Shown here piece after piece: positions 16,800 through 25,853 of a stretch of DNA of 64,000 nt (positions are counted from its first letter, which is position 1; each line of letters starts with the position of its first letter). The notes beneath the pieces are model-generated. The model saw only the letters and a program-made list of their open reading frames with translations. It was not told the origin of the DNA and ran no database searches. The position numbers and the translations under genes are program-made. Source of the stretch: CALLPQ01 sp038531745 (lineage in GTDB: Bacteria > Pseudomonadota > Alphaproteobacteria > Caulobacterales > Parvularculaceae); assembly GCA_038531745.1 (NCBI GenBank), contig JBCBBJ010000008.1, positions 62,001 to 126,000 on the forward strand. The letters run 5' to 3'.

Positions 16800-18319
16800 C
16801 CCACCCCAAAAAACTTATCATTATTGGCGCTGGCGCCGGTGGTCTAAGTGCGGCGATTGATCTGGCGCGGAGCGGACATGACGTCACCGTCCTTGAGCGC
16901 AATGGCGAGGCCGGCGGTAAGATCCGCGAGCGGATGGTTGGGCATAATCGCGGCATTGATGTGGGGCCGACGGTTTTTACCATGCGCTGGATTTTCGACT
17001 CCCTATTTGAAGATGCCGGCGCAAATTTTGACGATGCGCTCACCCTCCACCCGGCCGAAGTGCTGGCGCGTCATGCCTGGGCAAGCGATGGCAAACCCAA
17101 TGGCCAGCTTGATCTCTATGGGAATATTGACCAGTCCGCCGATGCGATTGCCGCGTTTGCCTCGCCCCGCGATGCGCAAGGCTATCGTGACTTTTGCGCC
17201 CAAAGCCAAAGAGTCTTTGACGTATTGCGCGATAGTTTCATCACTGATCAACGCCCTTCCCAGTGGGAAGTTGTCAAGCGCGTGGGCGCCCACCGATTGC
17301 CCGGCTGGCTTGCCACCATCAGACCGTGGCGCACCCTCTGGCAGGAATTGGGAAGCTATTTCGATGACCCGCGCCTGCGCCAACTTTTTGCGCGCTATGC
17401 AACCTATGTGGGCTCGTCGCCACTTTCGACCCCCGCAACGATTATGCTGGTCGCCCATGTGGAACAACAAGGGGTTTGGCACGTTGATGGCGGCATGCGC
17501 GCCGTGGCGCAGGCCATGCAGGCGCTTGGCGAAAGTCTTGGCGTTGATTTTCGATTTGAGGCACCTGTGGCGCGTTTGCGTCTGACCGATCACCGGGCGA
17601 GCGCCGTCGAACTGGAAACCGGTGAGGTGATTGAGGCCGATGCAATTATTTTTAATGGCGATATTTCCGCCATTGGCCAGGGCCTCCTCGGCGAGGCGCT
17701 CAAATCCCGCGCGCCGGTGACAACACGCAAACAGCGCTCCCTTTCTGCTGTAACCTGGTCAGTCCATTCACCAACATCGGGTTTTGACCTGGCGTTCCAC
17801 AATGTCTTTTTTGCCGATCGATATCCCAATGAGTTTCGGGCAATTTTCGGCGACAGGACAATAGCGCAAATGCCAACCGTTTATTTGTGCGCCCAGGATC
17901 GCGCAGAAAGCGAGACTGCTTCCATCGAGCCAGGGGAGGCAGAGCGCCTGTTCCTGCTGGTAAACGCGCCCGCCGATGGGGATATCAAATGCCAAACACC
18001 GGACCAACTGGAAGACTTAAAGTGCCGTGTTCTGAAGCTTTTGGCCATTTGTGGATTGCAGATTGACGATTTTGATGCCACCGCGTCCCTGACGGCGCCC
18101 GCGGATTTCAACACGCGGTTTCCTGCCACAGGCGGTGCTCTGTATGGCCAATCAAGTCACGGGATGATGTCAACATTGAAACGGAATGGGGCCCGTTCAA
18201 AGATTCCCGGGCTCTATTTTGCCGGTGGATCGGTCCATCCCGGCCCCGGCGTTCCCATGGCAACCATGTCAGGGCGCCTCGCCGCGCAGCAATATATGGC
18301 CGACCATCATACCGCTTGA
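16796..18319 (+). CDS. crtD: CrtD-type carotenoid 3,4-desaturase
   Basis: 507-aa CrtI-family FAD desaturase. N-terminal site IIIGAGAGGLSAAIDLARSG and ERNGEAGGKIRE; the segment RGIDVGPTVFTMRWIFDSLF is the CrtD rather than CrtI signature. C-terminal FAD motif PGLYFAGGSVHPGPGVPMA. CrtD enzymes introduce a C3,4 double bond in 1-hydroxylated acyclic ends (spheroidene, spirilloxanthin, and monocyclic myxol/saproxanthin routes). No CrtC or CruF hydratase is visible here. Alternatives: a phytoene desaturase or another CrtI paralogue. Translationally coupled to the upstream membrane protein. Confidence 0.8.
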   Translation: MTHPKKLIIIGAGAGGLSAAIDLARSGHDVTVLERNGEAGGKIRERMVGHNRGIDVGPTVFTMRWIFDSLFEDAGANFDDALTLHPAEVLARHAWASDGKPNGQLDLYGNIDQSADAIAAFASPRDAQGYRDFCAQSQRVFDVLRDSFITDQRPSQWEVVKRVGAHRLPGWLATIRPWRTLWQELGSYFDDPRLRQLFARYATYVGSSPLSTPATIMLVAHVEQQGVWHVDGGMRAVAQAMQALGESLGVDFRFEAPVARLRLTDHRASAVELETGEVIEADAIIFNGDISAIGQGLLGEALKSRAPVTTRKQRSLSAVTWSVHSPTSGFDLAFHNVFFADRYPNEFRAIFGDRTIAQMPTVYLCAQDRAESETASIEPGEAERLFLLVNAPADGDIKCQTPDQLEDLKCRVLKLLAICGLQIDDFDATASLTAPADFNTRFPATGGALYGQSSHGMMSTLKRNGARSKIPGLYFAGGSVHPGPGVPMATMSGRLAAQQYMADHHTA

Positions 18320-18384
18320 ATGAGGATCCGGTTTCGTCAGTATACATTCTTCTAATATTTTCCTTACAAGAAGGATAAAGCCAG

Positions 18385-19284
18385 ATGTCAGAAAACCTGA
18401 AGATTGCTTTTCTTGGTCTCGGTGTCATGGGCTTTCCCATGGCGGGCTTCCTCGCCAAGGCTGGCCACGCGGTCACGGTTTATAATCGCACCGAAGCAAA
18501 AGCGTCACGCTGGCTGGAGCGCTATCCGGGGAAGACCGAGCCAACCCCGCGCGCAGCGTCGCTCGGGGCTGAGGTTATCTTTGCCTGTGTGGGCAATGAT
18601 GATGATGTGCGCGCGGTCACTCTTGGTGACGATGGTGCCTTTGCGGCCATGGCGCCAGGCAGTCTTTTTGTTGACCATACCACGACATCGGCGGCCTGCG
18701 CCCGCGATCTTGCCAAGGAGGCAGCACAGCGCGGTTTTAACTTTCTTGATGCCCCTGTCTCCGGCGGCCAAGCGGGCGCAGAAGGGGGTACCTTAACGGT
18801 TATGATTGGCGGGGAGGAAAGTGCCGCCGCCCGCGCCGAACCCTTGATTGCCACCTATGCCCGCATGCAACAACGTATTGGCCCCTCAGGTAGTGGCCAG
18901 CTGACCAAAATGGTGAACCAGATTTGCATTGCCGGTATCGTTCAGGGGCTTGCCGAAGCCATTCATTTTGGCAAGGCGGCTGACCTTGATGTTGCCGCCG
19001 TCATTGAGGTGATCAGCAAGGGCGCCGCGCAGTCCTGGCAAATGGAAAACCGGGCCCACACCATGATGGCGGACGAGTTTGATTTTGGCTTTGCCGTTGA
19101 CTGGATGCGCAAAGACCTTGGCTATGTGCTTGCCGAAGCGCGCCGTAATGGGGCCACCCTACCCCTTACGGCCTTGGTGGATCAGTATTACGGACAGGTC
19201 CAGGCCCTCGGCGGTGCGCGGCGCGATACCTCCAGCCTGATCCAACCGTTGGAAGCCCTACAGCGCATACAAAAGGGCGGGTAA
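18385..19284 (+). CDS. 3-hydroxyisobutyrate dehydrogenase family oxidoreductase
   Basis: 299-aa beta-hydroxyacid dehydrogenase. NAD(P) site IAFLGLGVMGFPMAGFLAKAG (8-28), with NRT after strand 2 suggesting NADP preference; substrate-binding DAPVSGGQAGAEGGTL (about 125-140); catalytic Lys in GSGQLTKMVNQ (about 171). The family oxidises 3-hydroxyisobutyrate (valine degradation) or reduces tartronate semialdehyde/succinate semialdehyde; the sequence alone does not decide. AAGGATAAAG gives a good RBS. Single gene. Confidence 0.85.
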   Translation: MSENLKIAFLGLGVMGFPMAGFLAKAGHAVTVYNRTEAKASRWLERYPGKTEPTPRAASLGAEVIFACVGNDDDVRAVTLGDDGAFAAMAPGSLFVDHTTTSAACARDLAKEAAQRGFNFLDAPVSGGQAGAEGGTLTVMIGGEESAAARAEPLIATYARMQQRIGPSGSGQLTKMVNQICIAGIVQGLAEAIHFGKAADLDVAAVIEVISKGAAQSWQMENRAHTMMADEFDFGFAVDWMRKDLGYVLAEARRNGATLPLTALVDQYYGQVQALGGARRDTSSLIQPLEALQRIQKGG

Positions 19285-19325
19285 AATAAACTTCGTTTGT
19301 ATACGGTTTTAAGGCATGTCTGATT

Positions 19326-19511
19326 GAATTTTAGTCGAAAATTCTAATCCTTCGAGACGCCCCTCGGGCTCCTCAGGATAAGGTTTTTCACGTAAAAACA
19401 TCACGTTCCTCATCTTGAGGAGAGCGCGTCAGCGGTCGTCTCGGAGGATGAAAGTCGACCGCGACTGAAGCGAACATGCTCTAAGAGCCCAGCCGAAAAG
19501 TCTATTTTCGG
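19326..19511. repeat. Cluster of intergenic palindromic elements
   Basis: The 244-bp gap between convergent genes holds four dyads. A hairpin GAATTTT-AGTCG-AAAATTC at 19326-19344; an imperfect palindrome at 19347-19380 (ATCCTTCGAGACG...CTCCTCAGGAT); an inverted, diverged copy at 19408-19451 (CCTCATCTTGAGGA...GTCTCGGAGGATGA); and a hairpin CCGAAAA-GTCTA-TTTTCGG at 19493-19511. The CCTTCGAGACG...CTCCTCAGGATGAGG pattern is a dispersed intergenic repeat type common in alphaproteobacterial genomes. Confidence 0.6.
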
Positions 19512-19528
19512 TTAGACTCTAACGACGA

Positions 19529-20338
19529 CTACTCGCCCTTAAAGTCTGGTTTCCGTTTGGTGATAAATGCCGCGACGCCTTCGGGGAAATCATGAGACTG
19601 GCTCAGAATATATTGAAAATCCGCCTCAAGCGCCGTGATCTCCTCACGCGATCCATAATGGGCGGCCCGCAAAATCTTCTTGGCATATTTTAGCGATAGG
19701 GGCGCCTTCATCGCCAGGGCCTTGGCGCGCTCAAGCACTTTTTCCTGAAGCGCATCATCATCCTCCACCGCGTTGGCAACGCCAGCCTCCAGGCATTCTT
19801 GCGCACTTGCCTTGCGCCCCTCGGCGATCATTTCAAAGGCGCGTTGGTACCCGAAGGCGCGCAGCATAAACCATGTGGCCCCGCCATCGGGCACCAGACT
19901 AATCGCGGTGAACGGGGCATAGATATAAGCGCTCCGTGCCATGACAATCAGATCACAAGACAGCGCCACGGCCATCATCACGCCAGCCGTTGCCCCGTTT
20001 AGCGCAGCAATATAGGTTTTGTCTGACCGGCAGATCGCGTCCACCAGCGGTTTATAGTCTTTGAGAATATGTTGGGAGATCGTGGAATGTTCTTTTTGCA
20101 TCCCTTCGGCAAGATCAGCACCCGCACTAAAGCCGCGACCCTCCCCCGTGAGGATGACAATTCGGACCGCCACGCTATTCTCCGCCCGATCAAGCGCCTG
20201 CGATAAGGCAAGCCGCAAATCCTTGTTGGCAGCATTCATCTGCTTTGGCCGATTTAGGCAGATGATCGCAACCGCCCCATCCTCCCGGTAGAGCACACTA
20301 TCATTAACGAGGGGCTCGCTTTCATGGGCAACACTCAT
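19529..20338 (-). CDS. Enoyl-CoA hydratase/isomerase (PaaG-like crotonase)
   Basis: About 269 aa from MSVAHES. Crotonase core: LNRPKQMNAANKDLRLAL, oxyanion-hole segment GFSAGADLAEGM, second oxyanion Gly in LNGATAGVMMAVALSCDLIVMA, and SLVPDGGATWFMLRAFG with an Asp where isomerases of the PaaG/ECI type have their acid instead of the Glu pair of true hydratases. The start at 20338 has AGGA at proper spacing; the frame is open further up but overlaps the upstream gene. It follows the AMACR-like gene by about 28 bp, so an acyl-CoA operon is likely. Confidence 0.82.
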   Translation of the reverse strand: MSVAHESEPLVNDSVLYREDGAVAIICLNRPKQMNAANKDLRLALSQALDRAENSVAVRIVILTGEGRGFSAGADLAEGMQKEHSTISQHILKDYKPLVDAICRSDKTYIAALNGATAGVMMAVALSCDLIVMARSAYIYAPFTAISLVPDGGATWFMLRAFGYQRAFEMIAEGRKASAQECLEAGVANAVEDDDALQEKVLERAKALAMKAPLSLKYAKKILRAAHYGSREEITALEADFQYILSQSHDFPEGVAAFITKRKPDFKGE

Positions 20339-20366
20339 GGTCATTCCTTTTCTTGGTCGAACCGGC

Positions 20367-21566
20367 TTAGGAGGCCGCTTCAATAATCTGCCGGTCCAAA
20401 AGCTGGTCGATAGCGTCATCGCCATAGGACAATGACGCCAGAATTTCGCGGGTATGGTGACCCTTCACCGCGATGGTTGGGGCGGGTTCATCAGGGTCAA
20501 GGGGGGTTTTGGCAAAACGCGGCGCAGCCGCCGGCTGTCGGCGGGCGCCAAGCGCACCCTTGGCCGAAGAAACCTCACTAACCCGCACCTGATTGTGCGG
20601 ATGATCCGGGGCCTGATCATAGGTCAAAACTGGTGTGACGCATGCATCGGTTCCATCAAAAAGATCTGACCAATGACCCAAGGCGTGCTGGCGGAAAGTG
20701 TCTTCCAACTGCTTGTGTTGGGCCGACCAATATTGGCGATCATTTTGCCCGCCAAACGCCGCCGCATCAATTTCAAGAAGTGACAGGAGCAACGCAAAGA
20801 ACTGGGGCTCAATCGCACCGACAGCCATAAAGCGCCCATCGGCAGTTTCATAACATCGATAATAAGGCGCCGCCCCATCAAGCATATTGGCCGCGCGGGT
20901 TGGCTGCCATTGACCAATTGCCTCCAGCGAATGGACAACCCCCATCATGGCGCTAACCCCATCAACAATCGCCGCATCAACAATATCGCCCTGGCCGGTT
21001 TTCTGGGCACGGAGCATTGCCGCCAAAAGACCAGCCACAAGAAACATCGACCCGCCGCCATAGTCACCCATCAGATTCAACGGCACCGGTGGCGGTTGGT
21101 CCGCCGGGCCAAGGGCACCAAGCGCCCCGGTGATCGATAGGTAATTGATATCGTGACCCGCCATCTTGGCCCACGGCCCGGTCTGGCCCCAGCCGGTCAT
21201 TCGCCCATAGACAAGCGCCGGATTAACGTCGTGGCAGTGTGCAGGCCCAACGCCCAGACGCTCCGCCACGCCGGGTCGATACCCCTCAATCAACGCATCG
21301 GCCGTTTTAACAAGGTCGAGAACGATTGCCGCGCCCTCTTCCCTACGCAGATCAACCACGATTGACCGCTTACCGCGTTTTTCCACAAACGGCAGATGCA
21401 AGCCCGGGCGATCCACCAGAATAATCTCCGCCCCCATATCCGCGAGCATCTGCCCGGCAAACGGCCCCGGGCCAATGCCCGCCAATTCGATCACCCGGAA
21501 CCCCTCAAGGGGCCCGGGCGATTTCGCTTGGCGCGTTGTGGCGGAAATTCTCTCTGACGCAGTCAT
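20367..21566 (-). CDS. Alpha-methylacyl-CoA racemase (CaiB/BaiF family)
   Basis: About 399 aa from MTASERIS. Family III CoA-transferase fold: GFRVIELAGIGPGPFAGQMLADMGAEIILVDRPG at the start. The segments AGHDINYLSITGALGALG and PPVPLNLMGDYGGGSM place His and Asp exactly as the acid/base pair of mycobacterial Mcr/AMACR, favouring racemase over transferase. AMACR interconverts 2R/2S-methylacyl-CoA esters for beta-oxidation of branched chains. The open frame extends to 21629; that start would leave 24 bp to the preceding gene. Confidence 0.85.
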   Translation of the reverse strand: MTASERISATTRQAKSPGPLEGFRVIELAGIGPGPFAGQMLADMGAEIILVDRPGLHLPFVEKRGKRSIVVDLRREEGAAIVLDLVKTADALIEGYRPGVAERLGVGPAHCHDVNPALVYGRMTGWGQTGPWAKMAGHDINYLSITGALGALGPADQPPPVPLNLMGDYGGGSMFLVAGLLAAMLRAQKTGQGDIVDAAIVDGVSAMMGVVHSLEAIGQWQPTRAANMLDGAAPYYRCYETADGRFMAVGAIEPQFFALLLSLLEIDAAAFGGQNDRQYWSAQHKQLEDTFRQHALGHWSDLFDGTDACVTPVLTYDQAPDHPHNQVRVSEVSSAKGALGARRQPAAAPRFAKTPLDPDEPAPTIAVKGHHTREILASLSYGDDAIDQLLDRQIIEAAS

Positions 21567-21653
21567 GCTTGGCAGTGTACCGGGCACCGCGACAATGAAA
21601 ACGAAATTTTGCAGCCCGGCCGCGGGCATGCCCAGCAGGCATATACGGCTTGC

Positions 21654-22898
21654 CTAAACGGCCATGGCCAGGGCTTTTTTAGCGATGTCTTTAATTGGCA
21701 CCGACAAATCAGCCAGGTGCGTTTTATCGGGCGCGGCGCCTTTGGCGATCATCATTTTAGCCACCATGTAATCGGGCGCACTATTGATCGCATCCGCCGC
21801 GATGAGCCGCGTGTCTTTGAAATAAAAAACCGAAAATTGCCGATCTTCGGGCGTGCCGCGCACCACATGATCATCAAAGCCATGGCTCAGTCCGGCAATC
21901 TGCAATTTCAGATCATATTGGTCCGACCAGAACCACGGCACATCAAGGGTTGGTTGGGCCTCGCCCATGATTTTTGCGGCAACGCATTTGCCCTGTTCGA
22001 TCGCATTGTGAACACTTTCCAAACGCCCCTGGCCGCCATAGGGCCAGAGCGGTCTGACGGTACAATCACCCGCCGCATAAATTGCCGGGTCGCTGGTCAT
22101 CCCATTGACGTCAACAACAATACCGTCGGCGCAGGAAAGACCACACTGCACCGCAAGCTGATCATTGGGAATGATCCCTATACCCACAAGCACAAGATCG
22201 GCCATAAGGGCGTCCCCACCATCAAGGGAGATTGAGACCGCACCGTCGCCAAAGGTTTCAAGCGCGCTGGCTTGCGCAGCCGTACGGACTATCACTCCTT
22301 GGCGTTCATGCTCATTTTGGAAAAACTGCGACATCACCGGGCTTGTCACCCGGGCGAGAACACGGTCCTCCCGCTCCAAAACGGTTACCGCAAGACCCAT
22401 TTCCCGCGCCACCGCCGCCGCTTCCAGACCGATGTAACCGGCCCCAATGATCGCCAGACGCTGGCCCGGTTTCATATGGGGTTTGATCGCCTTCACATCG
22501 CCCAAGGTCCGCAGATCAAAAACAAAAGGCCCATCGGCACCGGCAATCGGTAAGGGGCGGGGCCGCGCGCCTGTAGAAATAATTAGTGTACTGTACGATA
22601 TCTTTTTGCCGTCAGCAAGCGCCACAGTCCGCGCATCCCGGTCAATTGCCACCGCGCGATTTCCAAGCATGTAGGATATTTTTTGGTCACGATACCAATC
22701 GGCTGGTTTCAAAAATAATCGCTCCTCGGCAAAACCGCCTTTCATATAGGCTTTTGAAAGGGGTGGACGCTGATAGGGCGATACCGGCTCGTCACCGATG
22801 AGGGTAATGGTTTGGTCATTCCCGTACTGACGCAGGGATGCAATGGCCTGCGCACCAGCCTGGCCACCGCCGATAACAATAATGTCAGAATGCGCCAT
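21654..22898 (-). CDS. Ferredoxin/rubredoxin reductase-like FAD oxidoreductase
   Basis: 414 aa. FAD site IIVIGGGQAGAQAIASLRQYG, YQRPPLSKAYMKG, NAD site AIIGAGYIGLEAAAVAREMG, and IYAAGDCTVRP: the pattern of putidaredoxin reductase/ThcD/BphA4-type enzymes that pass electrons from NAD(P)H to a [2Fe-2S] ferredoxin serving a P450 or Rieske oxygenase. C-terminal reductase-type domain (VPWFWSDQYDLKLQIAGL) confirms. No ferredoxin gene is adjacent. The P450 at 14.6-16.0 kb is the nearest visible possible client. Confidence 0.87.
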   Translation of the reverse strand: MAHSDIIVIGGGQAGAQAIASLRQYGNDQTITLIGDEPVSPYQRPPLSKAYMKGGFAEERLFLKPADWYRDQKISYMLGNRAVAIDRDARTVALADGKKISYSTLIISTGARPRPLPIAGADGPFVFDLRTLGDVKAIKPHMKPGQRLAIIGAGYIGLEAAAVAREMGLAVTVLEREDRVLARVTSPVMSQFFQNEHERQGVIVRTAAQASALETFGDGAVSISLDGGDALMADLVLVGIGIIPNDQLAVQCGLSCADGIVVDVNGMTSDPAIYAAGDCTVRPLWPYGGQGRLESVHNAIEQGKCVAAKIMGEAQPTLDVPWFWSDQYDLKLQIAGLSHGFDDHVVRGTPEDRQFSVFYFKDTRLIAADAINSAPDYMVAKMMIAKGAAPDKTHLADLSVPIKDIAKKALAMAV

Positions 22899-22925
22899 GA
22901 TCGTTGGTCGTCCCTTTCTCGGTCA

Positions 22926-23780
22926 TTAATCTTGGGTCAATTGCTGGTGATGCCACCGCAAATGATCCTCCATAAACGTCGCGATAAAATTATAGGTATG
23001 GTCATAACCCGGCTGCATGCGCAGGCGAACCGATTGACCCGTATTTTGGGCCGCCCGCGCAAAGAGCTGCGGCTTGAGTTGATCGTCAAGAAAAGGATCT
23101 TCTGTTCCCTGGTCAATAAGGATTGACGTTTGCGTGGGCCCTCGATCTGTCAAAAGAGCGACCGCGTCGGCATTGCGCCATGCGTTCTCATCAGGGCCAA
23201 GATAGGCCGTCAGGGCCTTCTTCCCCCAAGGCACACTTGACGGGGCAACGATTGGGGCAAACGCGGTACAGCTGCGATAAAGATTGCGGTGTTTCAGGTA
23301 GAGCGTCAGGGCCCCATGCCCGCCCATGGAGTGGCCAAAAATGCCAATTGCGTTCACGTCAACGGGAAACTGCCCCTTGATAACCCCCATCAGCTCGCGG
23401 GTGATATAGTCTTCCATTTGATAATGCATATGCCAGGGCGCGCGCGTGGCGTTCACATAGAACCCAGCCCCAAGGCCCAGATCATAAGCCCCATCGGGGT
23501 CATCGGGCACGCCGGGTCCGCGCGGACTCGTATCCGGCGCCACAATTACTAGCCCTAACTCAGCCGCAATTTTTTGCGCCCCTGCCTTGGTGATGAAATT
23601 TTCTTCTGTACAGGTAAGCCCCGAAAGCCAGAAAAGAACCGGTAGGCGAACCGCCTTGTCGCGCGCCTGTGGCGGCACAAAGACCGCAAACCGCATCGTA
23701 CACTGACAAACAGCGCTCTCGTGGGTAAAAATTCCCTGTGTGCCCTCGAAAATTTTCGTGGTTGAGATGGTTTCCAGCAT
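22926..23780 (-). CDS. fghA: S-formylglutathione hydrolase
   Basis: 284-aa esterase-D family serine hydrolase. Nucleophile elbow GHSMGGHGALT (Ser near 149), acid in DQGTEDPFLDDQLKP, His in GYDHTYNFIATF. LFWLSGLTCTEENFITKAGAQ is the family N-terminal signature. It hydrolyses S-formylglutathione to formate and glutathione, the second step of formaldehyde detoxification; the first-step gene lies 25 bp upstream in the same operon. Confidence 0.94.
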   Translation of the reverse strand: MLETISTTKIFEGTQGIFTHESAVCQCTMRFAVFVPPQARDKAVRLPVLFWLSGLTCTEENFITKAGAQKIAAELGLVIVAPDTSPRGPGVPDDPDGAYDLGLGAGFYVNATRAPWHMHYQMEDYITRELMGVIKGQFPVDVNAIGIFGHSMGGHGALTLYLKHRNLYRSCTAFAPIVAPSSVPWGKKALTAYLGPDENAWRNADAVALLTDRGPTQTSILIDQGTEDPFLDDQLKPQLFARAAQNTGQSVRLRMQPGYDHTYNFIATFMEDHLRWHHQQLTQD

Positions 23781-23805
23781 CCAATTTATCCCTCAAACCG
23801 CGAGA

Positions 23806-24918
23806 TTAATAGACAATCACGGAACGGATGCTCTCACCATGATGCATCAGATCAAAGGCCGTGTTGATCTCTTCCAAAGGTAAGCGGTGGGTGATCAGCG
23901 GATCAATGGCGATCTTCTCCCCCATATACCAATCGACAATTTTTGGCGTGTCCGTGCGCCCACGCGCACCGCCAAAGGCAGAGCCTTTCCAGACGCGGCC
24001 CGTGACCAGTTGAAAAGGCCGTGTGGAGATTTCTTTGCCCGCCTCAGCAACGCCAATAATGATTGATTGACCCCAACCGCGATGGCAGCTTTCCAACGCC
24101 TGACGCATCACGTCGGTGTTGCCAGTGCAGTCGAACGAGTAATCAACCCCGCCATCGCTCAAACCCGTTACCGCATCAACGATATTTGCCGCGCCCACGG
24201 CATGGGCATCAACAAAGTCCGTCATCCCGAACTGTCGTGCCATCGCCTCCCGACCAGGATTGATATCTACACCAATGATTTTTTCTGCCCCGACGAGCCG
24301 TGCGCCCTGGATCACATTAAGCCCAATACCGCCGAGCCCGAATACTGCGACGCTGGCCCCGACTTCAACCCCCGCGGTCCACACAACCGCCCCAATACCG
24401 GTGGTCACTCCGCAACCGATGTAACACGCTGTCTCAAAGGGAGCGTCTTTGCGAATTTTCGCCACCGATACCTCCGGCAGCACCGTAAAATTCGAAAAGG
24501 TTGAACACCCCATATAATGGGCAATCGACTGACCTTTAAAGGAAAACCGGCTGGTGCCATCGGGCATCACGCCCTGCCCTTGAGTGGCGCGAACCGCCGT
24601 ACACAGATTGCTCTTGCCGGAAAGACAAGTCTTACATTGGCGGCACTCGGCGGTATAAAGCGGTATCACATGGTCACCGGGCACCACACTGGTGACGCCC
24701 GCGCCAACCTCGCGCACAATACCAGCGCCCTCATGGCCAAGCACGCTGGGAAAGATGCCTTCGGAATCCTTACCCGCCAGCGTATAGCCATCGGTGTGGC
24801 AAACACCGGTTGCCATAATTTCCACAAGCACCTCACCGGCCCGCGGGCCTGCCACATCTATCTCGTCAATGACCAGCGGTTGGTTTTCAGCAAGGGCAAT
24901 CGCAGCGCGGCTTTTCAT
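23806..24918 (-). CDS. frmA: S-(hydroxymethyl)glutathione dehydrogenase / class III alcohol dehydrogenase
   Basis: 370-aa Zn-dependent MDR enzyme. Catalytic zinc ligands in GVCHTDGYT and GHEGAG; structural zinc in CRQCKTCLSGKSNLC; NAD site FGLGGIGLNVIQGARLVGA. Motifs PLYTAECRQCK and MGCSTFSNFTVL are specific to class III ADH (glutathione-dependent formaldehyde dehydrogenase). Operon with fghA downstream. It may serve endogenous formaldehyde from demethylations as well as external methanol or methylated compounds. Confidence 0.94.
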   Translation of the reverse strand: MKSRAAIALAENQPLVIDEIDVAGPRAGEVLVEIMATGVCHTDGYTLAGKDSEGIFPSVLGHEGAGIVREVGAGVTSVVPGDHVIPLYTAECRQCKTCLSGKSNLCTAVRATQGQGVMPDGTSRFSFKGQSIAHYMGCSTFSNFTVLPEVSVAKIRKDAPFETACYIGCGVTTGIGAVVWTAGVEVGASVAVFGLGGIGLNVIQGARLVGAEKIIGVDINPGREAMARQFGMTDFVDAHAVGAANIVDAVTGLSDGGVDYSFDCTGNTDVMRQALESCHRGWGQSIIIGVAEAGKEISTRPFQLVTGRVWKGSAFGGARGRTDTPKIVDWYMGEKIAIDPLITHRLPLEEINTAFDLMHHGESIRSVIVY

Positions 24919-25076
24919 GATGGTCTCATCAATTGTCTATCGGTGTTCGACAATAGCACCATATCAGGCCCCACCGCTTGGCACGAGCCCCGTTTTTCCG
25001 CTAACGCTGGCCCGGGCGGAGAGACCTGTTCCGTCGTCCCCCTTCCCCCCGTACTGGCGAAAGGCATTGCGATATC

Positions 25077-25853
25077 ATGGTCTGGCTTTTGGCCCTGTTG
25101 TTTTTTGTCACGGCGCTCCTCTATGCCGCCGCAGGGTTTGGCGGCGGCTCAACTTATAATGCGCTTCTTGTTGTGTACGGAACGGATTACACAATCCTGC
25201 CGGTGATTGCGTTGATCTGTAACATCATTGTTGTTGCTGGCGGTGTCGTCACGTTTCACCGCCATGGCCATCTGCATGCGGCCCGCCTTGCGCCCTATCT
25301 TGCGGCCTCGATTCCCGCCGCCTGGCTCGGTGGCCGACTGCCCGTACCGGAAGCGTTGTTTGTGGGCCTGTTAGGGCTTTTGCTGGTGGCAAATAGTCTT
25401 GCCATGATCGTGACGCGGGGTGTGCCCGATCACACCGCTGCAACCATGCCGCAGACCAAGGGCTTTGATATCCGGCTTGCCGCCATCGCCATGGCAATCG
25501 GTTTTTTGGCAGGTCTTGTGGGTATTGGTGGGGGTATTTTTCTGGCGCCGGTTTTGTACCGTTTGAACTGGGGATCACCAAAGGCCATCGCGGCGTCGGC
25601 CAGTCTTTTTATCCTGATGAACTCTGCCGCTGGCCTCTTCGGTCAATTAATGAAAGCGCCCCTGGCCGATATCATGGACGGCCTCAGTTCGTATCTTTAT
25701 CTATTTCCGGCTGTTGCCCTCGGCGGTTTGTCGGGCTCCCTTCTCGCTAACCGTGTTTTGCCGGACGCAATCATCAGACAACTGACGGCTTTGCTTTTAT
25801 TCTGTGTGGGGGCGCGTCTTCTTTGGCGCTGGGTTCAGATGATGGCTGCTTAA
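25077..25853 (+). CDS. TauE/SafE family sulfite/anion exporter
   Basis: 258 aa with about eight membrane helices in two repeats, each starting with a glycine-rich signature: AAAGFGGGSTYNALLVVYG near the start and LAGLVGIGGGIFLAPVLY around 142-160. Family members export sulfite, sulfoacetate or other organic anions. Monocistronic; its stop overlaps the moeA stop by 4 bp on the opposite strand. Substrate unknown. Confidence 0.82.
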   Translation: MVWLLALLFFVTALLYAAAGFGGGSTYNALLVVYGTDYTILPVIALICNIIVVAGGVVTFHRHGHLHAARLAPYLAASIPAAWLGGRLPVPEALFVGLLGLLLVANSLAMIVTRGVPDHTAATMPQTKGFDIRLAAIAMAIGFLAGLVGIGGGIFLAPVLYRLNWGSPKAIAASASLFILMNSAAGLFGQLMKAPLADIMDGLSSYLYLFPAVALGGLSGSLLANRVLPDAIIRQLTALLLFCVGARLLWRWVQMMAA

